Source of the DNA: Amphibalanus amphitrite
Taxonomy: Eukaryota > Arthropoda > Thecostraca > Balanomorpha > Balanidae
DNA: 64,000 nucleotides
Direction of reading: 5' to 3'
NCBI RefSeq assembly: GCF_019059575.1
Contig: NW_024881699.1
Location: 620,001 to 684,000, forward strand
In this document: piece after piece, positions 23,922-35,700 of the stretch
Numbering within the stretch: the first letter of the stretch is position 1
How the letters are laid out: every line of letters starts with the position of its first letter
Translations under genes and position numbers: made by a program
Notes under the pieces: model-generated
What the model was told of the DNA's origin: nothing
Database searches by the model: none
What the model saw: the letters and a program-made list of their open reading frames with translations, nothing else

Positions 23922-24032
23922 GCCGTTTTCACGACGGACTATCCGGCGAATGCACCTGATTTGACCAAATCTGCACCTGATCTGCACCAGATGTGCACCA
24001 AATGTGTACCAGATGGCCGTCGTGAAAACGGC
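23922..24032. mobile_element. TA-target MITE, short form (111 bp)
   Basis: Terminal inverted repeats GCCGTTTTCACGACGG with TA at 23920-23921 and 24033-24034. The interior has repeated GCACCTGAT/GCACCAGATGTG words. Same family as 31957-32231 and 58450-58724, but in opposite orientation and lacking their ~165-bp internal block. Confidence 0.88.
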
Positions 24033-24034
24033 TA

Positions 24035-24710
24035 ATGCCATCACATCTTCTGCTGATAGCTCCAACACTAGCTGTCAAACAATTAATGTATAGAAATGAA
24101 GTGGTACTTAGTTCAAATATTGTCACACTCGATGATTTTCGAGGGTGGTCCTGGCGGAAAGTGGCGCCGGAAAAGCCTCTGGATGTCCAGGCGCTCCCCG
24201 GGCTGCGGACGCTCTGTCGGAAACAGTCCGTTCTCAGTCTGTATCTCGGCCAATTTACATGCGGAAATTACCTGTGCTGCTGTGCCGTGCGGCTGCGCTG
24301 GCCGGGAGGTTCCTGTGTCGAGCCGAGCCATGTTTGCCGAGCACCGATAGGAGGCCACTCACTCATTGACGGCCCCGGACGGCGTGCGGTGGTGTTTGTA
24401 GCTCGGCCTGTGTTGATCTGTGCAGAGTGAGGCGGCTGTCGTCAGGCCAGTCGAGAGGCGGCTCACCCGAGAGAGAGCATCTTGGAGAAGAGACGTCCGG
24501 TGCAGGCAGTTGAAAGACGGCCGCGAGCTTTATAAGCGGAGCCTTATAAGTGGTGCTGCGGTTTTTTACAACCCGCGTGAAAATACACCAACCAGGTGAG
24601 CACACTTTCCTTTCGTTTGATATTTCTACAAAGTTAGATCCAACTGTGCAATGCACTTGTTTGGATGAAGCTAGTGGACAGAACAAAAGCTGAGCAGATC
24701 ATTTTATAAT
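24035..24710. other. GC-rich spacer, no gene recognised
   Basis: CpG-containing stretch around 24130-24520 with overlapping open frames on both strands and no recognisable domain. It could be a CpG patch or promoter. There is no supporting splice or coding evidence. Confidence 0.35.
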
Positions 24711-25089
24711 TAGGGAAAGGCGGGAGAATTGGGACTAATTTCTCGTAAGTTTTATTGAGGTAGGGGAAGATGCCTTATTAGCGACCCCCTGGATTTGAAT
24801 CGTCGCTGCTCACGCTTTATGGGTACCACTGTATTACTGGATTGATTTTCGGAGAAATTGTTCATTTTCCTATCACAATCTATTCATTTTCTGTCCCAAT
24901 ATCCACAAATTTATTTATTGTGAGCATTTTGGCAAACCATTGCAAAAACACTAATATAGAACTCGTAACGATTAGCGACCGGGGAGGGTCGTTAATAGGT
25001 GTATGGGTTCCCCCATAGTAATGGTGAAAAATGCTCCTTTTTCAAATAGATTTAGTCGGAATCTTTTGCTAGGAAGGATTCACAAGGAC

Positions 25090-25390
25090 AGAACCGCTGC
25101 TGAGCGAAGCTTGCTGCGGTGACAATGCCCTCTAACCCTTCGATCGCGCGATTCCGGTTCTATGGCAGAATTTGGAATCCAAAGTTTAACATGCGCACAT
25201 AGCCGCGCACGGCCGGTCCCCTCGCTGACTTCGCCTGGCTACGGCCTGCCACCAACCGCAACCATACCTATCAGGAAGCCCATAAACGTTAAGCGCCCGT
25301 CGTGCTTCGAACCCGGACTGTTATAACCGGGAACGCTTGCTCTCACCATGCTGAGTCCAACGCTCTATACCAACTGAGCTACGGGGCCGG
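25090..25390 (-). repeat. tRNA-derived SINE, copy 2
   Basis: The - strand head GGCCCCGTAGCTCAGTTGG has a canonical A box (TAGCTCAGTTGG). A B box (GGTTCGAAGC) follows about 70 bases later. The body contains ATGTTAAACTTTGGATTCC and GCAGCAAGCTTCGCTCAGC, aligning with the body of the SINE at 17745-18037. The long variable section and missing 3' acceptor strand exclude a functional tRNA gene. Confidence 0.72.
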
Positions 25391-25822
25391 CTAAGGGTGC
25401 CGAAATGGCCTTTTTAGTTAAACTCACCTAAAACGTCTCAACAAAGGCACCGATAACCGGAAAAGGATTGCGATTGCTAAGCAATGTATGGCAGTCCTTT
25501 TGACATTGTTTTCTCCCCGAATTCTCTTACCAGCTTTTTTTTTGGCTGTAGGGAGGTAGGTCGCAATTAGGAAAGGGCCACTTATAAGCAACCCTACCAG
25601 TACCATATTATTTGAAAAACATTGTAGCCAAGCTGTTTTGTGCAGCACCAACTCAAAGGTCGGTGATTTTTCTGCACCATGCCATCATGAAATACCGAGT
25701 CTCTGGAATGATGTGGCTATACATATGTGGACAAAAACAAAACCATTCATTTTGAGGAGAATATGTAGGACACACGCAGTAGAAAAGGGACAGGCACGAG
25801 GCTGAAATGGGACACATAAAAA

Positions 25823-26059
25823 CATGGGCGTAGGAACCTCACGAAAAGTGGGGGGGGGGGGCAGCGAAACTTCAATGTCACTTTGTGGGAGCCCCAATAC
25901 CCCTATGAAGAAATTCTTTGCAGTTGCTCATCTCACCTTGCTGAATCATTTCCTCCTCTTAGTTTTGTATTTAAATAAAAAATAAAGATTTTACTTTAAA
26001 AAATGGCTAAAAAGTGGGGGGCCTTGGCCCCCCCGGCCCCCCCTGTTCCTACGCCTATG
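25823..26059. mobile_element. hAT-like MITE with 8-bp target duplication
   Basis: Starts CATGGGCGTAGGAACC and ends GTTCCTACGCCTATG. The octamer CATAAAAA is duplicated exactly at both borders (25815-25822, 26060-26067). Subterminal G and C runs are present. Same family as 63400-63658. The 8-bp duplication suggests hAT-type transposition. Confidence 0.88.
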
Positions 26060-26259
26060 CATAAAAATTTGGTATTGGAACAATGATTCTATATTGAACT
26101 TTATTTGTCGTGTCTATGCCTAGGCAATCATTTGATACATTAGAACTTATCTTCACACAATCCGTTTCGTTAAAGGCCAGACGGTGACGGTGTTCCCATA
26201 GAATGCACATTCTCCTAACAGGAGCAAGACTTTCTGGTCTTCGCTTTGCTGTATTTGTG

Positions 26260-26335
26260 AACAAGGGATGCAGCTGCAGCCCTATCCAAAAAAATGAGGT
26301 GCAAACACATCTTTTTGCACCCCTTTACCATTTGC
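26260..26335. repeat. GTGCACCCCC-type repeat fragment
   Basis: GGGATGCAGCTGCAGCCC and ACACATCTTTTTGCACCCC match the repeat at 19920-19985. A short TTGCACCAT tandem follows. Confidence 0.5.
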
Positions 26336-27082
26336 ACCATTTGCACCATTTGGGACTAGTGTCCCAATTCTCTCACAACACCGGCATATTAAGTCACGCA
26401 TTTTTCGTCATTCCTCAGTTACGTAGCGTGAGCATGCAAACTAGCATCGCATAAAGACGGTGTTAAGCTCACAACGTGACATGTTGAAAGAAAGATAATT
26501 TGTCATATGAAATACACAGACAACTCAGAATAACACTTAAAAAGCAGTTTTTTTTTTTGCTCAACCCGCACAGCGCAATCGACGGCCAGGAAAGGGTTGA
26601 TGAAACTTTCAAATGTTGCACGACACATTCAAGTGGCAAAGGCGAAAATTGTGAAAGGATGCAGACCATTTTTTAAAGATATTAGCGTGTCCCTATTCTC
26701 CTGCGTCCCAATTCTCCCGCCTCTCCTCTTAGGCCCTAATGTTCCTATTCATTACGGCTCAGTCTGCTTTTTGGCTCTAACTATTATTAATTTCACATCT
26801 TTTTGATTTAATTCTTTTTTCTCTATCTTCCAAGCTATAGGCGTGATACCTCTTCCCGCATTTTTTTTTTGGGGGGGGGGGTCGACAATTGCCGAACATG
26901 ACATCACTTTGACATCATTTGTGGCCAACCTATCATGGGCTCTGGAAAACTTTTGGACGCAATGTGTGAAAATGATGTACGGGAAGGTACTGAAATTTTC
27001 GCGATGATCGTGCAGTAGTTTTAGAGATAACGAAAGAAGACTGGAGGGGGGGGGGGCAAAAATAGCCCCCACCAGGGCGCAG

Positions 27083-27177
27083 GTTAACACGCCTGCGGCA
27101 CGCCATTTTTTAGCTAAAGCGCGGCGAAAAAGTAGGGACTTTTAACGCCCCCCCCCCCTCCCCAAGCAACTCGCGGA
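27083..27177. mobile_element. end fragment of a piggyBac-like element
   Basis: GCCTGCGGCACGCC, TTTTAACGCCCCC and AAGCAACTCGCGG line up in order with the right end of the TTAA-flanked element at 38649-39571. The partner end is not visible here. Confidence 0.55.
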
Positions 27178-27399
27178 CTAGCATATTCTAGGCTGCGGGG
27201 TGCACTTTTCGAAGTGTGGGCTTGAGACCCATCCTACTTCAGGCGGCATGTCTGCAGCGTTCCGGCAGTTGTCATGCCCCGGGTTACCCCACATCTTTCG
27301 CAAAACTCTTATAGCACTCCCACGTAGCAGTGTTCACTGTTCAGCAAAAGTGGTGGTGATTCAATTTAACCCTCGCCCGTATACATAGGGGATCACACT

Positions 27400-28170
27400 G
27401 ACCCCGTTCGGCTTTCCGCGAATAACTCGCGTAAAAAGCGGCTGATTGTGACGAAACTTTCAGTACCCTCGCGTTAATCAATATTACACCCAGAGTATAT
27501 AAATCGTTACACCTACCCTGAAAATTTCATGACCCTGACCCAAATGGCCTTTGACCTGTGACCTACTTCTCGAGACTATTTTTGGACGGAATCGCGATTC
27601 GGCGTATGTCGGCTCGCATTTGCCGCGCGTTTCCAGTCTTTTTTATTATAAACGTCAGCAGTCTTTTCGTGGTTTCTAGTGTTCAAACATGTGATACCTA
27701 TGATGTTCGTCCCACGCATTACGGTGGGTGTCAAGGCCACCTGAAAGTCAGGTCAGGTCATTGACCTTGATGACCTCGGGTCACTTTTTCGAATTTTACA
27801 TGTTTCTAGAGTAGTTTTTCGGGCTGATTTCGTATTAAGCATCCATTTGAACATTTACGAAGTAGTTTTAGTACCTTCGTAACATGTTACGACGCCGTTA
27901 GTGGTAGTTGACACCTACTATGGATAGCCGGCAGGACGCCTACTGGTTGACCTGACCTGACCCAACTTGGCCTAAATGCATGAAGACATCATCTGTGATC
28001 AAAACTAACATGAAATTCGTGATCAGCGCCCCGAAAACCCCTCAACAGATTCCCTTTACGAAGTTCTAGCAGCTCCCGATTTTCCCGACTTTGGGTCATT
28101 GACCTGACCTGGAAGGTCAACCAATGACTTAGGACCTTACATTTGGGTATCATCGGCTTCCTCTCGTCAC
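27400..28170. repeat. undefined repeat rich in AGGTCA half-sites
   Basis: Opens with CGCGAATAACTCGCG, then GACGAAACTTTCAGTACC. Carries clustered AGGTCA/TGACCT words (around 27740-27780, 27950-27965, 28095-28125), including TCAAGGCCA at 27731 and TGACCTTGA at 27762. Composition and words resemble elements at 38649 and 51115. Termini unresolved. Confidence 0.45.
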
Positions 28171-28309
28171 GGGCAACGCGCTAGCTTTTTCTGCGAGACT
28201 CTAGCTCAATCAGGGGCCGAACGGCAGGGGGTCCAGCCGACCCCCTTCCCCCCCCCCATACACATTAGACGCCGGCAAACGCCGCACACATGCGAGGGAT
28301 AAGCCTATG

Positions 28310-29010
28310 CATTTTAGCCACTTTGCCTCAGACCCCGGGGCAAAGCGGACACCGGCGACTTCCTTGCCCCAATATGAGATGCAGGATAGCTGCCTCATGT
28401 GGGTTTAAGTTTTTAATGGTAAAAAAAGGTTTTAAAGATGTTAATTTTGCCCTCGTTCACCTGTAGGTGCAAACAATGCAAGGACATTAATGGAAAAACA
28501 TTGAATTGCATTATTTGGGTAACCTTGCTATATAACCGAAAAGTGGCCAAGGTGAACGCATGACGATACATTTCAGCATCAAAAACGTTTGTTGCCTAAG
28601 TTTGGAATTAGAAGCTGTCTATACTTTGCCCCGTCCACTTTGCCCCGCGTCTACCATCCGAGACAAAAACCTTCCAGTTCTGTTTTTAGTGGGGCAAAAC
28701 GCATTAAAATTGGCAGAGAACATGTACGATGACCACTCAATGCAGGAATGAGAATTAATAAACTTCCAAACGGTTACGGAAGAATAGGTATAGCATTTAA
28801 AAAGCGCAAGAATATAGGGATAATAAATGCAAATGTATCCTGGAAAAATATGCCTTTCAGACGGAAAAATGGCGACGAGTCGAAAACCCCGGTCTGGCTC
28901 ATTCGAACTACCGCGAAGAGAAGCATAATTGAGACCCGTAAACTGGAGCTGACGCCTGTTGTGCAGGGCTGAGACGACGGGAAGTCGCTTTGTCCCGGGT
29001 GGCCGCTTTG
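28310..29010. repeat. GGGGCAAAG inverted-repeat region
   Basis: GGGGCAAAGCGGACACC near 28338 is matched in inverted orientation by GGTGGCCGCTTTGCCCC at 28998-29014. Further CTTTGCCCC words lie near 28624-28645. Probably a decayed DNA transposon; the ends are not fixed. Confidence 0.45.
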
Positions 29011-29229
29011 CCCCAATCTCCCCTATACACAAGGAGACTGGAGCAGTTATGCGTGCCCGCTCCCCTACATCACATCGTTCGATGTTCCCTTTCTGGATCC
29101 GCCAGTGATCTACCTTCATCGTTTGATGGGAAACCAAGAGTTCACGGCTCACGCCATTCTCCGTCGGTGCTCTAATCAAGGAGAGATTCGCGGTCTGAAC
29201 AGACCTCTCACCCTTTCATCACCCCCTTC

Positions 29230-29760
29230 ACTAACACGGACCCTTGTCGCCCTCGTCTTGGCCGGCGCCAGCGGTCTGTTTGCGGCGTTATCACAAAGCT
29301 CTGATTACGCCGATAGTGCGCCGCCCGCGCATCCTCTCCACAAACAAAATGGCCGCGGCGTCCGGCCGGTCTCCCCACCGCGTCGCGCTGCGCCGCTCAG
29401 GTTTCAGCCCGGCGCGTGTTCGTTTACTGGAGCGGTCACCATGAAGGCTATCTATCGACACGCACTGTTTATTTTCGGCGCTAACGAGCCGGCGAGTGCG
29501 TCTGTCGGCGGCGAGTGTCGCCACGGCCCGACACCGGCCCGACCTGATCCGGCGGCGGCGGCTGCTCTGATTGAGCGCCGGGCGGCGCAGGCCCCGCCCC
29601 CGCCGCCGCCCCCGGCCCGGCTGGCGGCCGGCGGCGGCGCGGCGGCCGCTCAGACGCCTTGCTGCGGCCGAGCCCGCCTGACCGCGCCGCGCGCCCGCCG
29701 CCGCCGCCGCCGCCGCCGCCGACCGACCCCGCCAGTCACCACATGACGCTGACGGTGCTG
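29230..29760 (+). promoter_or_regulatory. CpG island over the 5' end of the ETS gene
   Basis: Strongly CpG-rich stretch ending in the proposed first coding exon, with a (CCG)n run at about 29696-29721 some 20 bases before the ATG. Long open frames here are compositional. No TATA box noted, consistent with a dispersed CpG promoter and a GC-rich 5'UTR. Confidence 0.5.
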
Positions 29761-29779
29761 CGTCGTCCGGAACTGGCAG
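29743..29779 (+). CDS. ETS gene proposed coding exon 1
   Basis: ATG in CACCACATGA context after a CpG-rich leader. Twelve codons (MTLTVLRRPELA) plus one base, then a GTAAGA donor. The single leftover G joins the first two bases of the 40895 exon to make GAT, keeping frame. Chosen on phase and context only; an intervening exon is possible. Confidence 0.5.
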
Positions 29780-32700
29780 GTAAGACGAGCGTCTCGTGAC
29801 GTGACGCTGACACGATCCCGAGCGGTTATTGTGACGCGACCCGGGTGGGGTCAGTGACTAGTCTGGGTCATCGGGGGCCCTGTCGCCGACGCCCCAGTGT
29901 AGGTTCGTGAGGTGGCCACTTACCGTGACAAGGAAGGTGTCACATCAAGACTTGTGTGCTACGTTTTCCCGGCTGGTGCGATACAACCTCACGAGGAAGC
30001 GTCACACCCTCGGGCACGTGTGACGAACGGCGTGCGACTCTGAGAGGGGAGGGACCCCGGGGCGTGCGCCACTTCCTCTCGATCCCTGTCATTATTCAGA
30101 CACCGACCGCCGGTCCCCCGACCGGCAGACTTGCACGCCGCAAAATCGGCAATTATTTGTTTCCGAGCAAGCCGGAGTCGGCAAAGACGTGCACTCGGTT
30201 GCCGCTGCAGCCTCGCGCGTGCGCCGGCGACTTGTGCAACGCACACGCACACGTGTTTTCACACAAAAGTGGAAGTGTGGCCGCTCGCTTTGAAACAGGT
30301 GATCACAAGGTTTGTGGGTCTGCTCAGGTATTCGCGGAGCTAGTGCCGGTCGCCCTTTGATCTTAGAAGCTGATGCTTCAGTCAGTATTTGTAGTCTTTC
30401 TGGAGTAAACTTCAGGTAAAATAATTCGGCACTGGGTGCAAATGGTATAAATTTTGGCTAGTCATGACCTTACATTTTATTTTATTGGAAATATGTCAAT
30501 TATAATCAAGCTGCTATGCCAGCTAATGTTGAATGCTGCTTGATGTTTGATGTCTTCTACACCTGGTAATTGTAGGTGTTAGGCATTGCGTGGTGAAAAA
30601 CTGGAGATGAATCTAAATGTTTTTGTTTTTTGATTAGCTAACATCATATCTGGTTTCCTGCCCAGATATGATGTGATATGATGTGCATTGTGCACCATAT
30701 CTGGGCAGGAATGATGTGATGTGCATCAGATATGATGTGCATGCTCAGTTTTATCATTTATTGAATTTTCGAAATCCTTTTTTATTACGAGCGAGCGAGC
30801 GCAGCGAGCGAAGCGAAGTCTTTTCGATATAACGGAAAAATCTCAGTATGAGCGGCCCGGCCCGGCCCGGCCTGTAACGCTTTTGAGAGGCTTATATCTC
30901 AGCAACCGCTGGACCGATTGGCCTGCGGTCTTTTTTGCTGGGTAGCCCCATCCCTTCTACCCCGTAATTGACTACTTTTGATACATCTCAGTGACCGTCG
31001 TGGCACGTGCCACGTGAAAAGTCAAGGGTGTTCAAGCAGTTTTGCAAAAGTAATGATTTTGAGAGGCCCATATCTCAGCAGCGGCATGAGCGATTGTCTT
31101 GCGGTAATTTTTATAGGGTAGCTGCATCCCTTCTACCAAAGGTCTGATACTATTGATCTATGTGAGTGACCCCCACTGCACGTGCAAAATAAAAAAGAAG
31201 AGGTGCCAAATTTGTTCCCATTTCAGTAACTCGGTAATTACTGGGGCGATTTCGCTGAAACTTGGCATACAGGTAGGCACCCACCAGGCAATGCATTCCA
31301 TGTGTTGCGGTTCGGGTGCTACTGCACGTGCGCACGTGCAGGGGGCATTTCCAGATCTCGAGAACGGCTGGGCCGATTGCGCTCAAATTTGGTACACGGT
31401 TGGGGACCGGTCAGTAGGGTGCCGTGCAAAAGTCATTTTGGACCCCGTTTGCACGTGCGCACGTGCAGAATGCCGCTTCCAGATCTCGGGAACGGCTGGG
31501 CCGATTGCGTTCAAATTTGGCACACCGCTAGCGACCGGTTAGAAGGGTGTTTTGCACAAGTCCGTTGGAAGTACCCTCTCGCCCTTCCGCACGTGCAGGG
31601 CTCACTATCTCGCTCGCTCGTTCTTCGCCCAAAAGGCGTTTTACTGGTATTATCAAATTCTGCTACTTAAGTGGTGAAATTTTATGGCTTAGAGGATGAA
31701 ATTTGAATATATATCTATTACTAATAAGCGATTTAAATTGTTTGTTAAACAATTTTTAGGCGAGTGTATTTGTATAATGTATTTTACCACAAGAATTGAC
31801 CGATATATTTGTAATACCTTTGACACATGTATCCATCTTAATAAGTCATCTCAATAATTTGACTTATGACATGACATCACTATGACACTTACCTACAAAT
31901 GTGCCAATGTGTGTTGCTGGATATCACTTTTTTATTTGCTAGACGGCTACACATTAGCCGTTTTCACGACGGCCATCTGGTACACATTTGGTGCACATCT
32001 GGTACAGATTAGGTGCAGATCTGGTCAAATCAGGTTCAGTGTATCTCTTAGCAGCTATCAGCTAGGGTTGCACTAATTGCTTATATGCCTGCTTTGTCAT
32101 ATTATCAGAGAGCATCATCGATTAAAACACTGAAATAAATTCATAAAATGAAGATATTTGCTGTTAAAGAAATTTGGTGCAGATTTGGTCAAATCAGGTG
32201 CATTCGCCGGATAACCCGTCGTGAAAACGGCTATTATGTCTCAGTCCTGCTGCTGTTTCCTTTATTCGCATTGTTAGTTATTTTGATGAGCTAACTCGTT
32301 TTATTCGATTGCAATTTTTGTAGGAACTCATCTTTCAATGTCACTTACTTTTAGCTCATCTCCGAGCATGCATTTATTTTACAGAATAGCTTTTAATAGT
32401 CTGAACACAAGGTACCTACTGCATTTATTTCCTAACGCTCCGGGCTTGCTTCAAAAAATTTCGGTGTCTCACGTACTTCTTGCGCCCAGATAGGGGAAGA
32501 AATATGTGATTTTACGGACTGCGAATAAAACAAAGTGTTAGACTTTGCCACTGTCTTATTGAGTAAAGAATTTAGTGATCGGCATACATATGTTCATATT
32601 TTAACAGCTTAGAACTGGAAACTTATATAAACCTTCATATAAATTTTCACTTTTGGTTTTGCAAAATGAAAAGTAGTGGCCCGGTATAATACATTAGTTA

Positions 32701-35700
32701 CCATGTTTAAAAACGGTTTTATTCCCAGTTCTTTAATATAACAATCCAGCACAATGTATTTTTATCGCAGTTCAGTTCCTTTATGTTTTCAAATAGATGC
32801 GCAGTAAAAAGAGACCTCACAAGAGACCGCTCCGACCTTTCCGTGCATTAAATTACCATAAGCTTTGACGTTGTACATTGTGTAATAAACCGGCCAAATC
32901 TGTACTAATAACCATTGATTTGGAATTACCCCGGCCAAAGAGGTGAGCTGGCAAAGACAGAGCGGTTCATGCCCCTTCGTGACCTCCGTATTCTCTCTGA
33001 CTCACCTCTGAGTTGATAAAATCCCCCTCCTTTCGCAATCCAGCTACCCTTCATACAACTCTGTAGAAATGGGGGTTTCGTTTCAACTTGCTCAGTGCTG
33101 ATCCAGCTTATTAAACTGGAGTGCTCGGTGGCAGCGTGATTATGTAACTGCCTCGTTTTGGGTTGATTGATAGGCATTGTTTGCGGTGCACGATTTGACC
33201 AACATATACTGCTAGCAAACAGTATGTGCTGTTTATGGGTTAAAATGTATATTATGTGCCCCCCCCCCCCCTCCCCTCGAGGCCTAACTTTACGTCATTC
33301 TCTAATGAACAACCTGTATTTAAGACGTTTCCTTATAAATCGAGCCTACCCCTGGTCAATTGGGAGCACAAACTCAGGCTCCTTTTTCAATATATCATTG
33401 CGCTCTGCCAAATCTGCGTAATTTGCATGCCTTTCACTTGCAGAGGTTTGACAGAAATATTTAAGTGTAAAACAAACTGTCAACTGATGCTCTGTCAATT
33501 GTCAACTGAATTAGTTGTCTTAGTGAGCAGTACTCGCTTGACATTTGCTGGATGGCTTATCGGCCCCCTGTCATCCGCCGCCATCTCAAATCCCACGGTC
33601 AGGCAGCGTGAAATTTCCCACAGTGTCCCAGGATCCGAGCCCATTGGTCATTTCAGTGCGTGTTCTGGGAAAGGCCGTCGGTGATGCGCCGCCGGCCGTG
33701 TCGTCAGCTCCAGAGCGCGCCGCTGATTGGTCCCATCCCAATGACGTCACCGGCGGGTGGTCTTGCGTGCAGGACGGCCACAGACATTCACTCTTTGAGT
33801 GGCCATATTGGGCCGGGCGGGCCGGGACTCGGCTGCGGGTGTCAGTAGACCGTCCGACCGTTACCCAACGCCAATGCCCTTGCCACGTCATGCACTGTCT
33901 ATCGGACGTTCACACGGTCAACGGGCGGACAAAGAACGGTCGACTCAGGACGGCGCAATCGAATTTTGCATTTTGTCATTTTGTAGGTATTTCACAAGGA
34001 CTTTCAATGGTTGATCAACTCTGCTTTGTCGGTTCCGATCATGAAAAGTATTTGGTATGCTGGTAGCGTACTCTCACCTGGCGACCTGCATAGCGGTCGA
34101 ACAATTTGCAGAATGCGATTTCCAATCTAGATGACGTTTGGATGCAACGATGACTGCGATTCAAGACGATAAGGAACTTCATGAGATTCATTATTCATGA
34201 TGTGTGCCACCTACCGCATGGCGCTTTCCTGAATCCAAGAAAACTGCAGGTGGTAGGCTGTGCCGGCCTACATATATGTTGTGCGGTGCAGCCTACCACG
34301 CCAGACACAAGCTCTGATAATTGAGAGCAGCGACGAAATTGACCGCTTGTTCCAATAACATCCTAATAAGTTCTCCATCTTCACCAATTAGCTTCGAATT
34401 TCGTAAATTTACTCTCAGAAAGCGCTTTTCATATTTTCTTCTCCCAAGCTTCCAAAAAGTATTGTTGACGGCTTCCTTCAGGTACCAATTGTTCTAAATC
34501 GACGACATCAAACAAATTATTATGACATAGCCCTTTTGAAGTAGTGCCGTTCCATGCCGAATGATAAATCATGTTGCTGGATGCTGGCTCAATGCTGATT
34601 ATGAGTTTTTTAATGAAAGCAATACCCATTGCAATACAAACTGCCAATGAGCTCTCCCCGGCGACCGACCAGCCAGCTATCTCCGCATCTGGCGGCGCCT
34701 AAAATGGTCCAATTATCTCTGCTCTGCATCCGGGTAAACACGTGCCTGGCGGTACAGCTCTGTCGTGTGACATTAGCTGTCAGCGAGATATCGGCGTCTC
34801 CGGCGAGCCGCACCCTGCCGCCGCGTCCGGCCGGCCGCCCGTGCACGCCCCGCGCCCGCTCCAGATCTCAGGACTTTTGTGGCGGCCGGTCATGTCGCGG
34901 CGTCAGCCGCGCCCGGAAATGTCAAACGTAAAAACAGACCTGTCCACTGCAGGCAAGATATACAATCATTGTTCTCGAAATCCCGCAGCAGGAATGCCTT
35001 CGGTCCTCAGCCGGCGGCTCGGGCCCAGAAAATGGTTGCGTGCCGTCTGAAAGGTTTTTGTGTCACCGACATGCAGCATGGTACCCAAAGGGTGGCACGC
35101 AAGCGCGGTGACAAAGCCAGTGGACTGGGAATGCCGACTGCTTAATCACACGGTGCAGACCTAGAGCATGACAAGAGCTGCAGAAAACTGGACTGGGCTC
35201 AGCTCTCCCAAACCTTGGCACGCTAATTTTTTGTTTCTCGATGAAAACATGATCGAGCAATGAGCAGGCATGGTTTTGGCGAGGTATCCCTGAAAAATAA
35301 ACTTATAGATATTTCAATGATGTTTATGTTGCGTAAAATTCATGATTATTATGCGTTTACCACTTGCATTCATTTTCCTCGATTTTATTTTCTCACAAGA
35401 TATCCAAGCCGCAAAGCACTCCGATCTTCAGCTGTTGAAGTTAAAAATAAAGTGCAAGATATTAGGAAAAGGGACACTTTACATTTTGGAAGTCCCATTT
35501 TACATACGAAACACATATGACGGCAAAAACAACTTCGAAGCAGCCATCCAAACGCTGTCAACTTGCAATATTAAATGAAAATTGTATCATATCTGTCTCA
35601 TTTCTGTCGATCGATTATTGATATCAATCAGACAGAAGTACCCAAATTAACTACCTACCTATGGCACCAATGCTGAACCCGGTGACGGCTAAAAGGAATG

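Larger units (their letters stand above)
24713..26729. mobile_element. 2-kb TA-target inverted-repeat element with nested insertions
   Basis: Left end GGGAAAGGCGGGAGAATTGG; the right end, reverse-complemented, reads AGAGGAGAGGCGGGAGAATT. TA occurs at 24711-24712 and 26730-26731. It holds a SINE (25090-25390), a hAT-like MITE (25823-26059) and the GTGCACCCCC-type fragment near 26260. No transposase was recognised. Confidence 0.65.

Noticed and set aside
25310-25390. Functional tRNA gene on the - strand
   Set aside because: A and B boxes are present, but the spacing is long, no acceptor stem closes, and the sequence continues into a SINE body.
29105-29746. 213-codon frame before ETS exon 1
   Set aside because: Lies in the CpG island, ends at the proposed ATG region, and is low-complexity Pro/Ala/Arg.
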